Under the pieces are notes generated by a model that was not told where the DNA came from, made no database searches, and was given only the letters and a program-made list of their open reading frames with translations. A DNA stretch of 30,716 nt from CAZZIQ01 sp964654355. GTDB lineage: Bacteria; Pseudomonadota; Gammaproteobacteria; GCF-002020875. The DNA is taken from assembly GCA_964654355.1 (NCBI GenBank), contig CAZZIQ010000012.1, forward strand, positions 1-30,716, read 5' to 3'. The stretch's first letter is position 1; each line of letters begins with the position of its first letter. Positions 1-7,104 of the stretch are shown here, in pieces. The position numbers were made by a program, and so were the translations under genes.

Positions 1-2
1 AT

Positions 3-500
3 CTGCTGCTGGCTTATGGCTTTGGCAGCGGCTTGGCGCCGATGGCGCCCGGCACGTTTGGTTCGTTGCTTGCTCTGGTGTTGTGGACGTTTGTCCTGCA
101 AGACCTCTCACCCGATCGTTACCTCGGTGTGATTATTGCAAGCCTAGGCCTGGGGGCTTGGTTGTGTCAGCGTGCGATTGCCGCGCTGGATAACGAAGAC
201 CCCTCGGAAGTGGTGTGGGACGAGTTTGTCGGCCAGTGGATTGCATTGCTGCCCTTGGTGTTCGGTCTGCTTGAAACCAATCCCGTGACCTTGTTTCTCG
301 GCTTCTTGATGTTTCGTTTGTTTGATATCTGGAAGCCATGGCCGGTACGCTACTTTGATCAAAGCATGCACGGTGGCTGGGGCGTGATGCTCGACGATGT
401 GATCGCCGGCCTCTACGCCGCGCTGTTTTTGATCAGCTTTGCGCTGCTGGATTCGCGCTCCGGCTTGGGCAATCTCTTGCCGCAAGCCTCATTTCTCTAG
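3..500 (+). CDS. pgpA: Phosphatidylglycerophosphatase A, 5' end outside window
   Basis: Dephosphorylates phosphatidylglycerophosphate to phosphatidylglycerol in the inner membrane. The frame is open from the window edge and reads LLLAYGFGSGLAPMAPGTFGS, the conserved PgpA N-terminal motif, so the true start lies upstream and only a short N-terminal piece is missing. Further family signatures are DEFVGQW and the block from FRLFDIWKPWP to HGGWGVMLDDVIAG, which carries the acidic residues thought to bind metal. Several hydrophobic membrane segments are visible. A TTG at 33 could be taken as a start, but it lies inside the conserved motif and is unlikely. The gene converges on the ABC ATPase gene with a 13-base gap. 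Identity is firm from the motifs. Confidence 0.93.
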   Translation: MLLAYGFGSGLAPMAPGTFGSLLALVLWTFVLQDLSPDRYLGVIIASLGLGAWLCQRAIAALDNEDPSEVVWDEFVGQWIALLPLVFGLLETNPVTLFLGFLMFRLFDIWKPWPVRYFDQSMHGGWGVMLDDVIAGLYAALFLISFALLDSRSGLGNLLPQASFL

Positions 501-513
501 CTGCCCAGCTCAA

Positions 514-1557
514 CTAAAGCACAACCACGTGATCGGCTTCAACCTTGAGGCCCACCATCTCACCCGGCGCATGATCATGATGGCTGGGGAAGACCGAGAG
601 TACGGTCTGACCATTCTCGAGTTCTAAGGTGTAGAGCGTTTCTGCGCCACGGAAGGCGCGTCGAATCACCTTGGCCTTGAGATCGGCATTTGGATCAGGC
701 AATAAATCATCGGGTCTGAGGAGTACGGTGACTTTTTCGCCCAACGAGGCATCCGGTACTTGATGGCTGTGCAATGTGCCGAGTGCAGTTCGTACAGCAT
801 TGCCAGCAACCCGTTCGCCCGGCAGAAACACCCCTTGGCCAATGAATTCTGCGACAAAGCGGTTGCGTGGGCGGTGATACAAATCAAATGCGCTGGCCCA
901 TTGCTGCAGTTTGCCGTTGTTGAGTACGCCGATATGATCGGCCATGGCGAAGGCTTCGAACTGATCATGGGTGACCAGAATCGCGGTGGCATCGGCCTCG
1001 CGCAGGATGTCACGTACTTCGAGTGCGAGTTGTTCACGCAGGCTGACATCGAGGCTGGAGAATGGCTCATCCAGCAGGATCAGTTCTGGCATCGGTGCCA
1101 ATGCGCGTGCGAGCGCGACACGCTGTTGTTGTCCACCCGATAGTTCATGTGGGTAGCGCTTCTCGAAGCCGCGCAGACGGACGCGTTCAAGATATTCACT
1201 GACGCGCTGTTTGCGTTGTTTACGCGACAGTGCGCGCAGGCCGAACGCTACGTTGTCGGCGACTGTCAGATGCGGAAACAGGGCGAAGTCTTGGAAGACC
1301 ATGCCCAGCTTGCGTTGCTCGGGGGGCAGGCTCGCGCCGGTGGAAGAGAGTAAGTGCTCTTGCAGCCAGATCTCACCGCTGCGGACGGGTTCAAACCCGG
1401 CGATGGCGCGCAGTGCCGTGGTTTTGCCACAGCCGCTCGGTCCGAGCAGGCAGGCAACCTCGCCACGTGCGACCGAGAACGACAGATCTTGCAGGACGAT
1501 CTGCTCGCCATAGCCACAGACGACGTTCTTTAGGTTTACGTGACAGGAATCCGACAT
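514..1557 (-). CDS. ABC transporter ATP-binding protein, ferric iron/FbpC type
   Basis: Cytoplasmic ATPase of an importer, 347 residues. Walker A is GPSGCGKT (39-46), the Q-loop is FQDFALFPH (Q89), the signature is LSGGQQQR (139-146), Walker B is LILLDEP, and the switch histidine is in THD (about 197). A C-terminal TOBE-like region (about 270-347) is typical of the FbpC/PotA/CysA subfamily; overall it most resembles the ferric-iron FbpC group. I chose the ATG at 1557; a GTG three codons upstream (1566) is possible. No permease or binding-protein gene is adjacent, so the partner is elsewhere or unknown. Pseudomonas carries a similar orphan ATPase next to argF. The substrate is inferred, not shown. 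Confidence 0.88.
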   Translation of the reverse strand: MSDSCHVNLKNVVCGYGEQIVLQDLSFSVARGEVACLLGPSGCGKTTALRAIAGFEPVRSGEIWLQEHLLSSTGASLPPEQRKLGMVFQDFALFPHLTVADNVAFGLRALSRKQRKQRVSEYLERVRLRGFEKRYPHELSGGQQQRVALARALAPMPELILLDEPFSSLDVSLREQLALEVRDILREADATAILVTHDQFEAFAMADHIGVLNNGKLQQWASAFDLYHRPRNRFVAEFIGQGVFLPGERVAGNAVRTALGTLHSHQVPDASLGEKVTVLLRPDDLLPDPNADLKAKVIRRAFRGAETLYTLELENGQTVLSVFPSHHDHAPGEMVGLKVEADHVVVL

Positions 1558-1614
1558 AATGTGCACTCAGAGCCGTCCATTCTAACTGCAAGCCATTCTC
1601 ATTTAATAGCCGCT

Positions 1615-1965
1615 ATGTCTTTTCCCATCGTTTTCCGCATTCTGCTCAGTACCGCCATTCTGCTTGGCATGATTTTCGCTTGGCATTGGGTCAAGCCAAA
1701 GGTCGAGATCAAAGAAGATGTTGGTGCTTATGTGCTGACGGTTGGGGTCTATCCTGACCCAGTCGAGGCGGCGCAGATTACCGAGCAACTACGCAACCAT
1801 GACATCGCGGTGGAGTTGGAGTTTGTGGAATTGGTCTCGGGTGCGCAGGGGTATCGCATTGCCTTGCCGCCGATTGAAGGCGAGGCTGCGAAAGAAGCGA
1901 TGGAAACGCGGCTGGATGATCTTGGCTATCGCCCGCGTGTGCGGCGCGTCGATAAGATGTACTGA
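1615..1965 (+). CDS. Small membrane-anchored protein with SPOR-like domain
   Basis: A 116-residue protein divergent from the ABC ATPase. One hydrophobic N-terminal segment (about 5-24, ending in a Trp-His-Trp stretch) is followed by a compact domain beginning YVLTVGVYPDPVEA, with alternating predicted strands and helices and an ending YRPRVRRV. That pattern resembles SPOR-type or related beta-alpha-beta repeats, in which a residue window is read as 'value along the chain', but I cannot confirm the family. It is probably an inner-membrane anchor with a periplasmic domain. An in-frame extension to 1540 would overlap the divergent gene and has no support, so the ATG at 1615 is preferred, although no strong ribosome site is visible. 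Confidence 0.65.
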   Translation: MSFPIVFRILLSTAILLGMIFAWHWVKPKVEIKEDVGAYVLTVGVYPDPVEAAQITEQLRNHDIAVELEFVELVSGAQGYRIALPPIEGEAAKEAMETRLDDLGYRPRVRRVDKMY

Positions 1966-1980
1966 GACCTAACGTCGTAT

Positions 1981-2235
1981 CTAGCTTTTGCTCGGGCGCA
2001 TGTTGACTTTGCCCACCTGATCCAACCAGTCTAAGCGTAAGCGCAATGGAATGAATTCATTGCGGGCAAGCAGCCACTCGGCACCGTCTTGTGTGACTAA
2101 GTCTTGCAGCATCGCATCCGTGATTTGTGGGCCTTTTTCAGGGTCCTGCCAACGAATCACAACCGGCTGTTTGCGAAGGATCAGCCATTCGAGTTCGCTG
2201 TGCAGATCGCAATCAATGGGGTGGTAGTCGCTCAT
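1981..2235 (-). CDS. rof: Rof-like Rho-binding antiterminator
   Basis: An 84-residue protein. The start YHPIDCDLHSELEWLILRK fits the Rof/YaeO pattern (Y-x-P-I-x-C-D), and the later LARNEFIPLRLRLDWL matches the conserved beta-strand region that ends in an L-R-L-D motif. E. coli Rof binds Rho and blocks its RNA loading, so this is probably a modulator of Rho-dependent termination. The ATG at 2235 is preferred because a GAGAGGAT ribosome site lies just upstream. It sits 22 bases after argF on the same strand and is likely co-transcribed with argD and argF. The family call rests on short motifs and is moderate. Confidence 0.75.
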   Translation of the reverse strand: MSDYHPIDCDLHSELEWLILRKQPVVIRWQDPEKGPQITDAMLQDLVTQDGAEWLLARNEFIPLRLRLDWLDQVGKVNMRPSKS

Positions 2236-2257
2236 TGAATTCAATCCTCTCGATTGC

Positions 2258-3181
2258 TCAGTGACTTTTGAGCAGTAAAAACTCAATCAATGCTTTCTGG
2301 GCATGCAGGCGGTTTTCAGCCTCATCCCAGACCACGCTTTGCGGGCCATCAATCACTTCCGCAGTGACTTCTTCTCCACGATGTGCGGGCAGGCAATGTA
2401 AAAACAAGGCGTCAGGATTGGCTTGCGCCATGACCTCGGCGTTGACCTGATACGGCGCAAAAATTGCGCTACGCTCATGGCTTTCGTCTTCTTGCCCCAT
2501 GCTGGCCCAGACATCGGTTGTGACGAGGTCAGCGCCTTGCGTGGCTTCGCGTGCATCGCGGAGCAGTGTGACGCGATCGCCTGCTGCCGCCAGAATTTCT
2601 GGATCGGGGTCATAGCCTTCGGGTGCTGCGATGCGCAGTTTGAAGTCAAACTGGCGCGCGGCATTGATCCACGAATGACACATGTTGTTGCCATCGCCAA
2701 TCCAGGCGGCCGTCTTGCCTTGAATGCTGCCGCGGTGTTCCACATAGGTTTGTACGTCTGCCAGTAACTGACAGGGATGGTACTGATCGGTTAGCGCATT
2801 GATCACGGGCACCCGAGAGTTCGCAGCGAATAGCTCGATCTTGTCGTGTTCAAAGGTGCGAATCATGACGATGTCGACCATGCGTGAGAGCACGCGCGCA
2901 CTGTCTTCGATCGGTTCACCGCGCCCCAGCTGGGTATCGCGTGGCGAGAGGAAAATGCTACTGCCGCCGAAATGCGCCATCGCAGTTTCAAACGAAACCC
3001 GTGTGCGAGTGGAGGACTTCTCGAACACCATCCCGAGCACTTTGCCCGCAAAGCTGCGTTCCGCAGTGCCGGCGTAATGCGCTTGTTTGAGCGTGATGGC
3101 GCGTTGGATCAGTGCGTTCAACTCGCTCGGCGAGAGGTCTAAGAGAGTCAGAAAATGACGGGGTTGAGACGGAATAGGCAT
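2258..3181 (-). CDS. argF: Ornithine carbamoyltransferase
   Basis: Makes citrulline from ornithine and carbamoyl phosphate in arginine biosynthesis; a cytoplasmic, usually trimeric enzyme. The 307-residue length is normal. The carbamoyl-phosphate loop SSTRTR (about 56-61) and the ornithine-loop motif HCLPAHRGEEV (from about 262) are both intact, as is HPCQLLAD in the middle. The start is ATG 3181; a TTG two codons earlier is possible. The gene follows argD by about 32 bases on the minus strand and precedes the Rof-like gene, so an argD-argF-rof transcript is likely. Confidence 0.97.
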   Translation of the reverse strand: MPIPSQPRHFLTLLDLSPSELNALIQRAITLKQAHYAGTAERSFAGKVLGMVFEKSSTRTRVSFETAMAHFGGSSIFLSPRDTQLGRGEPIEDSARVLSRMVDIVMIRTFEHDKIELFAANSRVPVINALTDQYHPCQLLADVQTYVEHRGSIQGKTAAWIGDGNNMCHSWINAARQFDFKLRIAAPEGYDPDPEILAAAGDRVTLLRDAREATQGADLVTTDVWASMGQEDESHERSAIFAPYQVNAEVMAQANPDALFLHCLPAHRGEEVTAEVIDGPQSVVWDEAENRLHAQKALIEFLLLKSH

Positions 3182-3213
3182 AAGCAAAAACCGGTTGGCG
3201 CGTGGCGCAACGT

Positions 3214-4392
3214 TTACACGTCAGGCGTGAAGGCGCGAATCAGGGGTGCGAGGCGCGTGACAATTTCATCGGCCTCAGCATCGGAAAGAATGAGGGGAGG
3301 AAGGAGGCGGACCACTCGATCTGCAGTGACGTTGATGAGGAGGCCTACATCCAACGCTTGTTTCACCAAAGTGCCACACGGCGATTTCAGTTCAATCCCG
3401 ATCATTAAGCCGCGGCCACGGATTTCGCTGACCTGCTCACAGCCTTCCAGCGCAGCGCGGAAACCGGCAACGATACGATCGCCCAGCGCAGTCGCGCGTG
3501 CACCGAGATTTTCTGCTGCGATGGTATCGAGTGTGGCTTTGGCTGCGGCCATTGCCAATGGGTTGCCGCCGAAGGTGGAGCCGTGATTGCCGGGGCCAAA
3601 TACCTCGGTGGCTGCGCCGCCAGCGAGGCACGCACCGACCGGTACACCGTTGCCTAAGCCTTTTGCCAGACTGACCACATCCGGTTGAATGCCGCTGGCT
3701 TGGAATCCAAACCAGGTGCCGGTGCGACCGATTCCGGCTTGGACTTCGTCGACCATCAACAGCCATTCGTTTTGATCGCACAGTGTCCGTACACGCTGGA
3801 GGTAGTCCACGGGTGGGATCTGAATGCCGCCTTCACCCTGGATCGGCTCCACCAAGACCGCAACGATCTCTTTGTTGCTGCTCAAGTTTTCCAGAGCGGC
3901 AACATCGTTGTAGGGCACGCGCACAAAGCCGGGTACGAGTGGCTCAAAGCCAGCCTGGACCTTGCGGTTGCCCGTGGCGGTGAGTGTTGCGAGCGTGCGA
4001 CCGTGAAAACTCTTTTCCATCACCACAGTGGTGGGTTGGCTTACGCCGCGTTGATGGCCGTACAGGCGAGCGAGCTTGATGGCGGCTTCATTCGCTTCGG
4101 CGCCGGAGTTGCAGAAAAATACGCGTTCCATGCCGGAGAGGGCGCAAAGCTGATCGGCCAATGCATCTTGCAGCGGAATGCCGTAAAGGTTCGAGGTGTG
4201 GATGAGCGTACCCGCTTGATCGCAGACGGCTTTCTGCACCGCCGGATGAGCATGCCCAAGGCCGCAGACCGCGATGCCCGAGAGGGCATCCAGATAGCGG
4301 TTGCCGTGGGTATCGGTCAGCCACGCGCCTTCTCCTTTGACAAAGGAGACCGGCAGGCGGGCATAGGTTGGCATCAAGTGCGGTGTGCTCAT
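3214..4392 (-). CDS. argD: Acetylornithine aminotransferase, PLP-dependent
   Basis: Class III aminotransferase that converts N-acetylglutamate semialdehyde to N-acetylornithine; many members also act on succinyldiaminopimelate. It has 392 residues. The phosphate-binding NSGAEANEAA is at about 95-104, VDEVQAGIGRTG carries the PLP-ring aspartate, and the Schiff-base lysine is K244 in SLAKGLGNG. ATG 4392 (MSTPHLMPTY) is preferred over the in-frame ATG at 4407. It is the first gene of argD-argF-rof. Immediately upstream (4430-4490) is a minus-strand terminator-like hairpin, so its expression may be controlled by read-through; see the non-coding feature. Confidence 0.96.
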   Translation of the reverse strand: MSTPHLMPTYARLPVSFVKGEGAWLTDTHGNRYLDALSGIAVCGLGHAHPAVQKAVCDQAGTLIHTSNLYGIPLQDALADQLCALSGMERVFFCNSGAEANEAAIKLARLYGHQRGVSQPTTVVMEKSFHGRTLATLTATGNRKVQAGFEPLVPGFVRVPYNDVAALENLSSNKEIVAVLVEPIQGEGGIQIPPVDYLQRVRTLCDQNEWLLMVDEVQAGIGRTGTWFGFQASGIQPDVVSLAKGLGNGVPVGACLAGGAATEVFGPGNHGSTFGGNPLAMAAAKATLDTIAAENLGARATALGDRIVAGFRAALEGCEQVSEIRGRGLMIGIELKSPCGTLVKQALDVGLLINVTADRVVRLLPPLILSDAEADEIVTRLAPLIRAFTPDV

Positions 4393-4429
4393 CGCAGTCC
4401 ATCTCATGCGCGTGTTTCAATGCGCGTTA

Positions 4430-4490
4430 AAACGAAAAACGGCAGCGATGTTGCGCGGACGGATGGGATTCCGCGGCGCCGGCGCTGCCG
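4430..4490 (-). terminator. Intrinsic terminator-like hairpin upstream of argD
   Basis: On the minus strand the stem CGGCAGCG (4490-4483) pairs with CGCTGCCG (4447-4440), with an inner CGCGGA/TCCGCG stem (4475-4470 with 4459-4454). It is followed directly by TTTTTCGTTTT (4440-4430). This is the layout of a Rho-independent terminator for transcription heading toward argD, about 38 bases before its start codon. Confidence 0.6.
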
Positions 4491-4655
4491 AAACGGGCAA
4501 ATCTACGGAATTCTGGTGGGCAGGGCAAGGCTGAGGACGACCACAGGATTTTCTTTTCAGGGGGCGCTCTTCGCCATCCATGGCTCACTCGACGATCGAC
4601 GTCCTTGTCGATCGACGCCCCTGAACGAGAAAATCCTGCGCCCGTCCTTTAAAAA
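4430..4655 (-). ncRNA. Candidate structured RNA or attenuated argD leader
   Basis: The gene-free stretch 4393-4725 contains strong nested base pairing. A long hairpin has arms 4534-4539 with 4643-4648, 4544-4554 with 4628-4638, and 4556-4563 with 4618-4625. Two smaller hairpins sit inside it: GCCA/TGGC at 4573-4576 with 4581-4584, and CGATCGAC/GTCGATCG at 4593-4600 with 4607-4614. About 43 bases farther along the minus strand is a second hairpin (4483-4490 with 4440-4447, plus an inner CGCGGA/TCCGCG stem) followed by a T-rich minus-strand tract. Read on the minus strand this is branched hairpin, linker, terminator, then argD 38 bases on. I saw no clear promoter and recognise no known RNA family. 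It could instead be a leader attenuator or a decayed inverted-repeat element. Confidence 0.5.
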
Positions 4656-4685
4656 AACAAGAAATTACCGTGTCTGAGAGGCACA

Positions 4686-4711
4686 AAAAAGCCCGCCGAA
4701 GCGGGCTTTTT
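4686..4711. terminator. Bidirectional intrinsic terminator
   Basis: Stem GCCCGC (4691-4696), loop CGAA, stem GCGGGC (4701-4706), with flanking A-run and T-run that extend the pairing. It lies 14 bases past the stop of the Urate_ox_N gene (minus strand) and should end that transcript. It is nearly symmetric, so it could also act on the plus strand. Confidence 0.85.
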
Positions 4712-4725
4712 CGGAGTGCCGTGGC

Positions 4726-5322
4726 TTAGAACGGCAGGCCATGACCCTGTCCGATCATGCCCATCAGCATCGGGATCGACAGCGCCACGTTGATGCGGGA
4801 AGCCATGAAGGCGACCTTTTTGGCCTTGGCCACTTCTTCCGCAGTCGCGGTTTTCATGCCGAGGATTTTCTTCTGGTTTTGCCAGATCGGACCCCAGACA
4901 TTGAGCAGCATGATGGTGCCCAGCCACGCGCCCATGCCAATCACGGCGAAGCCTTCTTGGAAGGTAAACGCAGCGACGAAGCCAGAACCCGGGCCCTGAT
5001 GCATGACTTCAAGGGTCATGGCGCCAGTGAGCCAGGTGAGCAGTGCAGCCCAACGGAACCAGAACAGTGCGCGCGGTGCGATGTATTTGTTGATCGCTGC
5101 CGGACCTGGCTCCTTATCGGCCAATGCAGCCGCCACAGCGGGCGCTTGCACAGCATTGAAGTAGTAGAGCAGGCCGATCCAGGCGATGCCGACCACCACG
5201 TGGACCCATACCCAGAAGGCCCAGGCATTGAATGCACCGGCCGCGCCGAGCGCAAAGACGGCGATGATGGCGAGGACGATACCAAGAATGATGGTGCCGC
5301 CGCGCGTCTGCAATGGATTCAT
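4726..5322 (-). CDS. Stand-alone urate-oxidase N-terminal (PuuD-like) membrane protein
   Basis: A 198-residue integral membrane protein. The segment WVHVVVGIAWIGLLYYFN (about 39-56, H41) is the hallmark of the Urate_ox_N family, the membrane part of the cytochrome-linked urate hydroxylase PuuD. Four to five membrane helices are apparent. The C-terminal cytochrome c domain of full PuuD, with its CxxCH, is absent, so urate oxidation cannot be assumed; similar short proteins are common and uncharacterised. The start ATG at 5322 has a good AAGGAG site. No purine-catabolism gene is nearby. Confidence 0.8.
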   Translation of the reverse strand: MNPLQTRGGTIILGIVLAIIAVFALGAAGAFNAWAFWVWVHVVVGIAWIGLLYYFNAVQAPAVAAALADKEPGPAAINKYIAPRALFWFRWAALLTWLTGAMTLEVMHQGPGSGFVAAFTFQEGFAVIGMGAWLGTIMLLNVWGPIWQNQKKILGMKTATAEEVAKAKKVAFMASRINVALSIPMLMGMIGQGHGLPF

Positions 5323-5497
5323 AAGTCGCTCCTTAAGATTGTTTTGTTAGGTTTTGCTCGTTCCGTTGGCCTGTCTTGCTTATAGGTGAGCAAACCAGTC
5401 AGGAATTGTACGGGAGCCGTGGCTGCATGCAAGCGGGATCACTCGGTATGTGGCGAAGCACCTCACTTCGTGTGTGCGGCGCTATAGTGCGGGCCGT
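5323..5497. promoter_or_regulatory. Divergent intergenic region, possible leaderless promoter
   Basis: 175 bases between the divergent Urate_ox_N and hyuB-like genes. TATAGT at 5483-5488 looks like a -10 element for the plus strand only about 10 bases before the hyuB ATG (5498), which would give an almost leaderless message; no clear -35 is visible. On the minus strand TATAAG (near 5380-5385) is a possible -10 for the other gene. Both are weak, pattern-based calls. Confidence 0.3.
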
Positions 5498-7102
5498 ATG
5501 CAGGACTCTTCGATCAACACCACAGTACTCGACCCGATTGCGCGCATCTTGTTTGTGAATCGCCTCAATGCGGTTTGTGATGAGATGGGTGCGTTACTCC
5601 AGCGTGCGGCATTCTCGCCCAACATCCGGGATCGCTTGGATTTTTCCTGTGCGGTATTTGATGCGCGGGGAGATTTGTGTGCGCAAGCTGCGCACATTCC
5701 CGTGCATCTGGGCAGCATGGCCTATGCCATGCGCGACATCGTGGCGGCACAGGCTTGGCGCGAAGGTGAGATGTGCGTCCTCAACGATCCTTATTTGGGT
5801 GGAACTCATTTGCCTGACGTGACCGTGATCGCACCGGTGTTTGTTGAAGGTGTCTTGGTGGCCTTTGTCGCCAATCGTGCGCACCATGCCGATATCGGCA
5901 GTGACACGCCAGGCTCCATGCCGGTATCGCGTACTTTGGAAGAGGAAGGGTTAGTGATTGCGCCAACGGTGTTGTCAGCAGACCCTGTTGCCCGCGCGCG
6001 AGTATTGGATGCGATTTGCGCCAAGTTGCGCAATCCACAGGCCGCGCGTGGCGACTTTCAGGCGCAGATCTCCTCGAATGGTGTGGCGATGCAGCGTGTA
6101 CAAGCGCTTGCCAATGAACTGGGTAGCGATGCCTTTGCTGCAGCTTTGGTCGCGGTGAATGACTATGCCGAGGCTTTAGCGCGTAGTGCCTTGCAAGATT
6201 TGCCACAAGGCACATGGACCTTTTGCGATGTGCTGGATGACGATGGCCTGGGTCAGTTGGATATCCCGATTGAAGTGCAGATCACCCATCGCAATGCTGT
6301 GATCAGCGTGGATTTCACCGGCACACATGCTCAGGTCGCGGGTAATGTGAATTGTCCTTTGTCGGTTGCGGCGGCCGGTGTGTATTACGTATTTCGCTGT
6401 CTGATGCCGGATTACACGCCCGCGGCGGCCGGTGCGTTTCGTTCCATTCAGGTGCATGCACCTGAAGGTTGTTTATTGAATGCGAAACGCCCGGCTGCAG
6501 TTGCTGCCGGCAATGTCGAAACCAGTTCGCGCGTGGTGGATGTGGTGATCGGCGCTTTGGCGCAAGCGATTCCAGAGCGCATGGCCGCCGCAAGTCAGGG
6601 CAGTATGAACAATCTTGCGATGGGCGCTGCGGCGACCGCGATGTCTGCGGGTTGGGATTATTACGAAACCATGGGCGGTGGTATGGGTGCGAGTTCGCGC
6701 GGTCCGGGTCTATCCGCGCGGCAAACGCACATGACGAATACCCGTAACACTCCGGTTGAAGTGTTAGAGCTGCTGGCGCCGATTCGCGTAGAAGAGCTTG
6801 CGGTGCGTCGAGGTTCTGGTGGTGCGGGTCGATTCCTAGGTGGCGAGGGTGTGCGTCGGCGTTATCGTTTTCTGGACGATGCCCATGCAACCTTGCTGAC
6901 CGAGCGTCGTCGGCATGCACCGTGGGGCTTCGCCGAAGGCGCAGCGGGCGCGGTCGGGCGGAATGTCTTGGATGAGCAGGTGTTGCCAAGCAAGATCTCA
7001 TTGCCGATTCGCGCGGGCCAAGTGCTCTCGATTGAAACGCCGGGCGGGGGTGGTTGGGGCCGGCCAGCATCGGGATCGACATCACCGTCCAACAAGGATT
7101 GA
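5498..7102 (+). CDS. Hydantoinase B/oxoprolinase family protein (HyuB-like)
   Basis: A 534-residue cytoplasmic protein. NDPYLGGTHLPDVTVI and HHADIGSDTPGSMP are the conserved metal/active-site blocks of the HyuB family, and the C-terminal GGGGWGRP is the usual ending. HyuB normally pairs with HyuA in ATP-dependent hydrolysis of hydantoins or 5-oxoproline; no hyuA is present here. ATG 5498 fits the family start, while the frame open to 5450 does not. The stop is two bases before the amidotransferase ATG, so the two are almost certainly co-transcribed and probably translationally coupled. The substrate is unknown. Confidence 0.87.
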   Translation: MQDSSINTTVLDPIARILFVNRLNAVCDEMGALLQRAAFSPNIRDRLDFSCAVFDARGDLCAQAAHIPVHLGSMAYAMRDIVAAQAWREGEMCVLNDPYLGGTHLPDVTVIAPVFVEGVLVAFVANRAHHADIGSDTPGSMPVSRTLEEEGLVIAPTVLSADPVARARVLDAICAKLRNPQAARGDFQAQISSNGVAMQRVQALANELGSDAFAAALVAVNDYAEALARSALQDLPQGTWTFCDVLDDDGLGQLDIPIEVQITHRNAVISVDFTGTHAQVAGNVNCPLSVAAAGVYYVFRCLMPDYTPAAAGAFRSIQVHAPEGCLLNAKRPAAVAAGNVETSSRVVDVVIGALAQAIPERMAAASQGSMNNLAMGAAATAMSAGWDYYETMGGGMGASSRGPGLSARQTHMTNTRNTPVEVLELLAPIRVEELAVRRGSGGAGRFLGGEGVRRRYRFLDDAHATLLTERRRHAPWGFAEGAAGAVGRNVLDEQVLPSKISLPIRAGQVLSIETPGGGGWGRPASGSTSPSNKD

Positions 7103-7104
7103 GC

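Noticed and set aside
3685..4677. A long open frame on the plus strand across argD and the hairpin region
   Set aside because: Antisense to the clear argD coding sequence, with no recognisable domain; a shadow of codon bias.
4764..7082. A 17-base sequence (CAGCATCGGGATCGACA) occurs near 4766 and again near 7066
   Set aside because: The copies are in unrelated coding frames on opposite strands. A single 17-base match is only mildly surprising in a window of this size, and no flanking similarity is present.
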